From the NCBI GenBank assembly GCA_033980235.1, contig CM067065.1, positions 4,710,328-4,774,327 on the forward strand: DNA of 64,000 bases, in the 5' to 3' direction. How positions within the stretch are numbered: position 1 is the first letter of the stretch; every line of letters begins with the position of its first letter. The translations under genes and the position numbers were made by a program. Under the pieces are notes generated by a model that saw only the letters and a program-made list of their open reading frames with translations, made no database searches and was not told the DNA's origin. Positions 58,701 through 64,000 of this stretch are shown here, one piece after another. This DNA comes from Diadema setosum (lineage: Eukaryota; Echinodermata; Echinoidea; Diadematoida; Diadematidae).

Positions 58701-61556
58701 CGGGAATTTTGAAAATTCATTTTTTCACTGAATCACATTGCCCATTTCCTAAGCTTTGCATTGATATAAAACACTTGTTTTCTTCGGAACCATAAGTGGG
58801 CATAAAAAGAGAAATGAAATGCACTTTTTAAGTTGTTAGCCTGACAAAATTGCGAGAAAACAGGCTTTGAATATTCACCTCTTTCTCAAAGACAATGTCC
58901 GAGCGGCGATGCGAGGGGAGAATCACCCATCCGTACGATGGTGCCAATCGATGTAAAGCTCCGCCTCTAGCAACCACATCGCCTTCTGATTGGTTCACTG
59001 AGAGAGTCAAATTTCCCGGGCACCTTCCTCGGAGCTCAGCGTTTGGAGCCGAAAAACAATGCGTTTCGCTCGGGTTTGTTTACAGTACGTCTTTCAAGAT
59101 GGCGAATACGATAATTGCACGTATGGTGTACATGTACATGTTTATGGTGCACGCATTACGCAATGGCATCCACACGCCATGACCGTGTACATGTAACAGG
59201 AGCGGTGGCGAATCCACACATTTACAAATCGCGTTTTCATCGTGATTGACTTGTCTTTATCATTGGCGACCATTTTGAAAGCAGAAAATTGCTAGTGCTG
59301 GCAAGGGTCACGCTTCCTGTTTGTTCTGTTCTTACAAGACATGCATATGTTGCTTTGCTTGGTGGTGCTAATTAAATTCAAACAAACAAACAAACACGAC
59401 TCGTTAGTTTGGTGCGATCTTGACGTGTAGTATTTCAATATAATTGGTCACACCATCACATGTGACCGCTCCTTTCCTCTCATCTACCTTCCATTGAGTC
59501 ACTCTGCTGTCATAATTTTTACTACATCTACAAGTAGACAAACTTGAGAATATTTATTTTTCTTTTCACACGATTATGTCATGCTACATGATTTTTTTTT
59601 TCCACTTCCGTTGTCGAACATTGCGGTAGAATAGTTTGGAAAGAAAGCCAAACGAAGAGCACGCACTACAGAGCGAGCGTATATAAACCACTATAGCAAG
59701 AACAATGGAGCATGTAATCGTGCCCGCGTGGACAAAGCATTCCCCAAACGCTGCAACTGGTGTCTCCGAAAGCCGAATTATGTAAATGTATGCGACGCAC
59801 CAGCCAATCGCATGCGAGACCCTGCGCCGTAGCAACACTGGGGATATTGGCGCGGCGTTCGAAAGAAGCTCGAAACTGACGAGTGCGATCCAACATAGGG
59901 TGCTTAAAATTCCATTTTCGATGGGAAAAACATGGTCTTATGCTATGAAATTTAGTGTAGACTTTTGCCTGAAACCGTTGTCGCGGGTCACATAATAGAT
60001 ACGATATTTTACTGACAGCAGCTCCTCAATTGCAATTATAAAATCATGGCATAAGATTCACACAGTGATTACAAAAGAAGGGTTTGTTTGCAAAAACCGA
60101 TAAGTCCATTTTTGAAGATTTTCAAGTACGAGCTCTGTCATAAAGTACAAAATAATACCTTTTAAATGATATATTGGTCACTACATATGTGACCCTGCAC
60201 CTCAAAATAAACAAAAAGTCGCCAGACATGAATTTTTAGTTAAGACCATATTCTGAAAGAACAGACTTTAAGCTTTAAAATGATGTATAACTCAAATCAA
60301 ATGGACTCTCCTAACCTATCTAAATATTGGAAAGAAAGCACAAACTCAGGAAAAGTGTGAACTGAGAAAAGAGGCTCTGAAGTACAATGTCTATTCAAGC
60401 GCTTAATCTTTACCAAACCGTGCTGGCTGTGAGATGAATGGGACAAAAAACAGGAAGTAAACCACCAGAGTAACAACAATGAAAGGATTATTAGATTAAA
60501 CTGAAATTAAGCATGCCTCATTAACACATTCTGTCCATAATCAATGCCAACTTTCAAAGCAGTAGCACTATCCTTTCAAAAGTTATTAGAGTTGGAAGTG
60601 AAGAGTGTGGACAAGGTTTTTCAAAAATGAAAAAGGGATTCCAAAGACACACCTAATCACACTATTCTACCAAAAATGCTCGAGATAAACTGCTAAAAAC
60701 ACACACTTTCCTGCCCGTTTTATGACACCAAATTTTAGCATAATGTAAAAGAAGACCCGCTCTTTCAGAAAATATGAAAAAGTCAAGTTCGGCTAGGTTG
60801 ACCCATTTCACTTATTTTCAGTCCTCACGCAAGATTAGTGTGTGCGACTTTATGTTCGTTTTGAGGTGCACAGTCACATATATAAGTATATTTTTGAAGT
60901 TATGGTCAAAAGAAGCAAAAACTTTCTTATTATTCTCTTTATTTTTCTTGACCTTTAATCGCAAATATCTCCATTTAGCAATTATGGACTTATCGGTTTT
61001 TGCAAACAAACTCTACAAATGGTCAAACACTGTTGTAATACATATGGAGGACCTGCTTACAAGGCACTATCTATAAATATTGATTGAAAAAAGAAATGTT
61101 TTTGTTTATTTGTTTTTATTTGTATTTGCTTTGTTTTGTATTGTATTCTTTTCTGAAAGGATAGCATATATCAAAGGATATATATTATATAGGTGGTTAT
61201 TTTCCGATATTGATGGAATTGTCTGACTTCATATCCTGTTCGATATATAACGTTCTAAAAAATAAACAAATTGTGTATTATTGTATCACCGTGAATCGCT
61301 GAATGCCGTTAATGTCCTAAACATCCGAGATGTTAATTTTTTTACTTGTGTGTTTCTGTTAGTGTGTTAGTGTGTGTGTGTGTGCGTGTGTGTGTGTGTA
61401 ATCGAAAAAAAAATGATATTTCAAGAGAGAAAAGAAAGATGAAATGTATCGCTAAACCATGATTTGTATTGTTTTCCCGACACTGCTGTGCAACAGGTAT
61501 ACACACCTTCTGGAATTTTAGGAATTTACTCTTCTCTTCGCATGGGGAGATCATCG
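55636..61556 (+). CDS. MS4A/CD20-like four-pass membrane protein, gene 4 (partial; first 3 coding exons)
   Basis: Join 55636-55734, 58367-58483, 61497-61556 = 92 codons, phase 0 throughout: N-terminus 1-33, TM1 and TM2. Exons for TM3, TM4 and the tail are not found before 64000. Intron 3 enters a 968-bp tandem array that runs off the window, so the gene probably continues to the right. Exon 2 is nearer gene 2 (26/39 against 23/39 for gene 3), while exon 3 is nearer gene 3 (16/20 against 10/20 for gene 2). It could instead be a 3'-truncated copy. Confidence 0.78.
56406..56837. mobile_element. inverted-end repeat L, copy L3
   Basis: TACAGTATGTCCCCATAAAA ... ATATAAGGTATA; same body as L1. Gene 4 intron 1. 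Confidence 0.65.
56889..57832. repeat. 0.94-kb near-palindrome K
   Basis: TTGGTATTACCTCAAAAGTT (left) to AACTTTTGAGGTACCAAAA (right); arms of about 440 bp with long exact stretches (e.g. GGACTATTGGCAAAACCAAA and its inverse) around a 40-bp centre near 57357-57398. Each arm has repeated GACCAGCAGCCCCATACGC units. The left arm also holds a perfect 22-bp GC palindrome (56989-57010). Gene 4 intron 1. Confidence 0.82.
58047..58292. repeat. family F repeat, copy F4 (degenerate)
   Basis: GGTTAGAGTTAGTTATTCGG ... GGATAAACGAACCCTA with a C run in the middle. Ends about 75 bp before gene 4 exon 2. Confidence 0.65.
58367..58483 (+). CDS. gene 4 coding exon 2 (TM1)
   Basis: 39 codons, acceptor CATTAG, donor GTAAGA: VSGLLHIFGALVLFTCGI... 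YYATPVWSAVL. Confidence 0.88.
58669..59992. mobile_element. Tc1/mariner-type nonautonomous element O (1.3 kb)
   Basis: TGTGACCGGCGACAACGGTT ... AACCGTTGTCGCGGGTCACA, about 35-bp inverted ends, TA flanks. The interior is unusually CpG-rich, with ATTGG/CCAAT words and a TATATAA (59681). No transposase frame seen. Gene 4 intron 2. Confidence 0.75.
60077..61016 (+). mobile_element. MITE family B, copy B7 (interrupted by A8)
   Basis: Two halves, 60077-60187 and 60879-61016, rejoin to one B element once A8 is removed. Confidence 0.78.
60188..60878 (-). mobile_element. MITE family A, copy A8 (inside B7)
   Basis: Lies in the middle of a B element. Removing it and one TA restores the B sequence, giving a direct reading of the TA target duplication. 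Confidence 0.82.
61497..61556 (+). CDS. gene 4 coding exon 3 (TM2)
   Basis: 20 codons, acceptor GCAACAG, donor GTAGGT: VYTPSGILGIYSSLRMGRSS. Exon and acceptor context are close to gene 3. Confidence 0.88.
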
Positions 61557-61750
61557 GTAGGTCCTATGTCTCAAAATAATGGTCTTGCAAAAAAAAAAAA
61601 AAAAAGAAGACTTGAAATTAAGCAAAACTGTGTTATTGAATAGGCATGACATTTACTTACATTTTCTTCCAAAACAATGCAAAAGATCGTACTGCCTGAG
61701 ATGTTGTATTTATAGCATTCATTTCATCATGTTCGTTCTGAATAATAATG

Positions 61751-64000
61751 TAACAACAACATTTACTGTAGTGTAGAGAACCATTGTACCTCCTTTATTG
61801 TTTATTTAATGCTAGAGGATACGAAACATGTTATATATGATAAACTCATCGAAAAAAAAAGAATGCGAAAATTTTTTTCGAGTCCATATTATTCATAGAA
61901 GATTTTGATGGAGGCCGATGTCTTCTATAACATATCAAATAAATTTATTAGGCTATCATACTAGTAGGTCAATATACAGGAAAACTTAACGCATGAGATA
62001 ACATATTCATTTTTTTCTTCCACGACACAAAAATGACATTTTCAAACATTAGCATAGTTTCTTTCATTTGAAAATGCCCCGCAAGATAAAAATGAAAAGA
62101 AAAGACAAGTTTAACACAATGAGAAACATAAATGAAAACGAAAAAATAAGTTTTCGTTTTCTCTATCTCTTTATACCCTCAAACAAAATCATAGTTGGAA
62201 ACTCAAAGAGAAAAATTATGATTCTCTTTCAACTCAAAGCTCATATGGCATAGAGAGTAGGGGCACAAAGTTGATTGTGAGAACAGAATACATTCTTTGG
62301 ATTAAGTAATTTAAGATTCATGACATAAATTCAAAAATCAAAGAGTATTTACAATTTCCATAATTTAGTTAGAAATAATTTCAAAATCCCACTATTTTTA
62401 TTTATTTTGCTTTTTCATTTCTTTTGAGTTTGTATTTGACAGAAGATTCTTTATTTCCTCCATCATTTTTGCCTTTATTATTAATCTCGTGCGTTTAAAA
62501 GATATCATAGAGGACATAACTTAATTTTTGCATTTGCATTCAATGTAATTCATGTTTTTACCGTATTATCTTTTTTTCTAATTGTGTCATGGAAAAACGC
62601 TTGTAAAGAGCACGCATGAATGATAACTTGGTATTTTTTGGCAATTTTTACTAATGTACCTTTGAAGGAAAAGGGTGAAAGTATTCACTCATGCATGTGA
62701 ATAGTGTTCTTTTCCATGTAACAACAACATTTACTGTAGTGTAGAGAACCATTGTACCTCCTTTATTGTTTATTTAATGCTAGAGGATACGAAACATGTT
62801 ATATATGATAAACTCATCGAAAAAAAAAAAGAATGTGAAAAATTTTTCGAGTCCATATTATTCATAGAAGATTTTGATGGAGGCCGATGTCTTCTATAAC
62901 ATATCAAATAAATTTATTAGGCTATCATACTAGTAGGTCAATATACAGGAAAACTTAACGCATGAGATAACATATTCATTTTTTTCTTCCACGACACAAA
63001 AATGACATTTTCAAACATTAGCATATTTTCTTTCATTTGAAAATGCCCCGCAAGATAAAAATGAAAAGAAAAGACAAGTTTAACACAATGAGAAACATAA
63101 ATGAAAACGAATAAATAAGTTTTCGTTTTCTCTATCTCTTTATACCCTCAAACAAAATCATAGTTGGAAACTCAAAGAGAAAAATTATGATTCTCTTTCA
63201 ACTCAAAGCTCATATGGCATAGAGAGTAGGGGCACAAAGTTGATTGTGAGAACAGAATACATTCTTTGGATTAAGTAATTTAAGATTCATGACATAAATT
63301 CAAAAATCAAAGAGTATTTACAATTTCCATAATTTAGTTAGAAATAATTTCAAAATCCCACTATTTTTATTTATTTTGCTTTTTCATTTCTTTTGAGTTT
63401 GTATTTGACAGAAGATTCTTTATTTCCTCCATCATTTTTGCCTTTATTATTAATCTCGTGCGTTTAAAAGATATCATAGAGGACATAACTTAATTTTTGC
63501 ATTTGCATTCAATGTAATTCATGTTTTTACCGTATTATCTTTTTTTCTAATTGTGTCATGGAAAAACGCTTGTAAAGAGCACGCATGAATGATAACTTGG
63601 TATTTTTTGGCAATTTTTACTAATGTACCTTTGAAGGAAAAGGGTGAAAGTATTCACTCATGCATGTGAATAGTGTTCTTTTCCATGTAACAACAACATT
63701 TACTGTAGTGTAGAGAACCATTGTACCTCCTTTATTGTTTATTTAATGCTAGAGGATACGAAACATGTTATATATGATAAACTCATCGAAAAAAAAAAAG
63801 AATGTGAAAAATTTTTCGAGTCCATATTATTCATAGAAGATTTTGATGGAGGCCGATGTCTTCTATAACATATCAAATAAATTTATTAGGCTATCATACT
63901 AGTAGGTCAATATACAGGAAAACTTAACGCATGAGATAACATATTCATTTTTTTCTTCCACGACACAAAAATGACATTTTCAAACATTAGCATATTTTCT
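61751..64000 (+). repeat. 968-bp tandem array (2.3 copies, runs off the window)
   Basis: TAACAACAACATTTACTGTA recurs at 61751, 62719 and 63688. Copies are almost identical, differing mainly in an A run and a few substitutions. No MS4A exon or convincing gene in the unit. Lies in gene 4 intron 3. Confidence 0.9.

Noticed and set aside
62068..62253. Lys-rich 61-codon frame repeated in the tandem array
   Set aside because: Composition follows local A-richness; no family features, and the repetition comes from the array itself.

Overview
The window is animal nuclear DNA: AT-rich, intron-rich and crowded with dispersed repeats. No long uninterrupted reading frame is a convincing gene. The only protein-coding signal I can support is a head-to-tail array of four paralogous, plus-strand, multi-exon genes for small four-pass membrane proteins. 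They look like the MS4A/CD20-like family (PF04103). The repeat content suggests a marine invertebrate deuterostome, most likely an echinoderm and probably a sea urchin: large foldback elements whose arms are built of short direct repeats (as in the sea-urchin TU elements), tRNA-derived SINEs, many miniature inverted-repeat transposons, and frequent TAGGCCTA words. The species assignment is inference.

Gene 1 has coding exons between 2058 and 16435 (295 aa). Gene 2 lies between 23287 and 31861 (240 aa). Gene 3 lies between 39700 and 51429 (239 aa). Gene 4 starts at 55636, and only its first three coding exons (to 61556) lie inside the window. The architecture is the same in every copy: exon 1, hydrophilic N-terminus; exon 2, TM1 (39 codons); exon 3, TM2 (20 codons); exon 4, TM3 plus the large loop with two cysteines (50-55 codons); exon 5, TM4 plus a cysteine cluster (61-62 codons); exon 6, a 37-nt micro-exon; exon 7, the C-terminal tail. 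Intron phases are 0,0,0,0,0,1. Gene 1 has a long proline-rich tail ending in a PPPY motif. Genes 2 and 3 stop early in exon 7, but the sequence after each stop stays open in frame and is still recognisably homologous.

Upstream of each first coding exon is a related noncoding block. All four contain AGRGGTRCAAAGT or a one-base variant. Genes 2-4 also share a 22-bp block and a probable noncoding 5' exon ending in a splice donor. In gene 3 this 5' exon is tandemly duplicated (216-bp period).

The rest is introns and spacers filled with repeats. I separated about twenty families by their ends and target duplications: TA-flanked Tc1/mariner-type MITEs (A, B, O, G), a TTAA-flanked piggyBac-type element (T), an element with an 8-bp target duplication (U), TTAA-associated foldbacks (C, E), large foldbacks with subrepeat arms (H, J), a 0.94-kb near-palindrome (K), a 'TTCGGAATAACGAACC' minisatellite-like family (F), and a 968-bp tandem array running off the right edge. 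Several are nested, which gives an order of insertion (A8 in B7, A6 in E4, U in B5, B3 in L2, D in C2, C3 in a B relative). I saw no bacterial-type features, CRISPR array, rRNA or intact tRNA gene.
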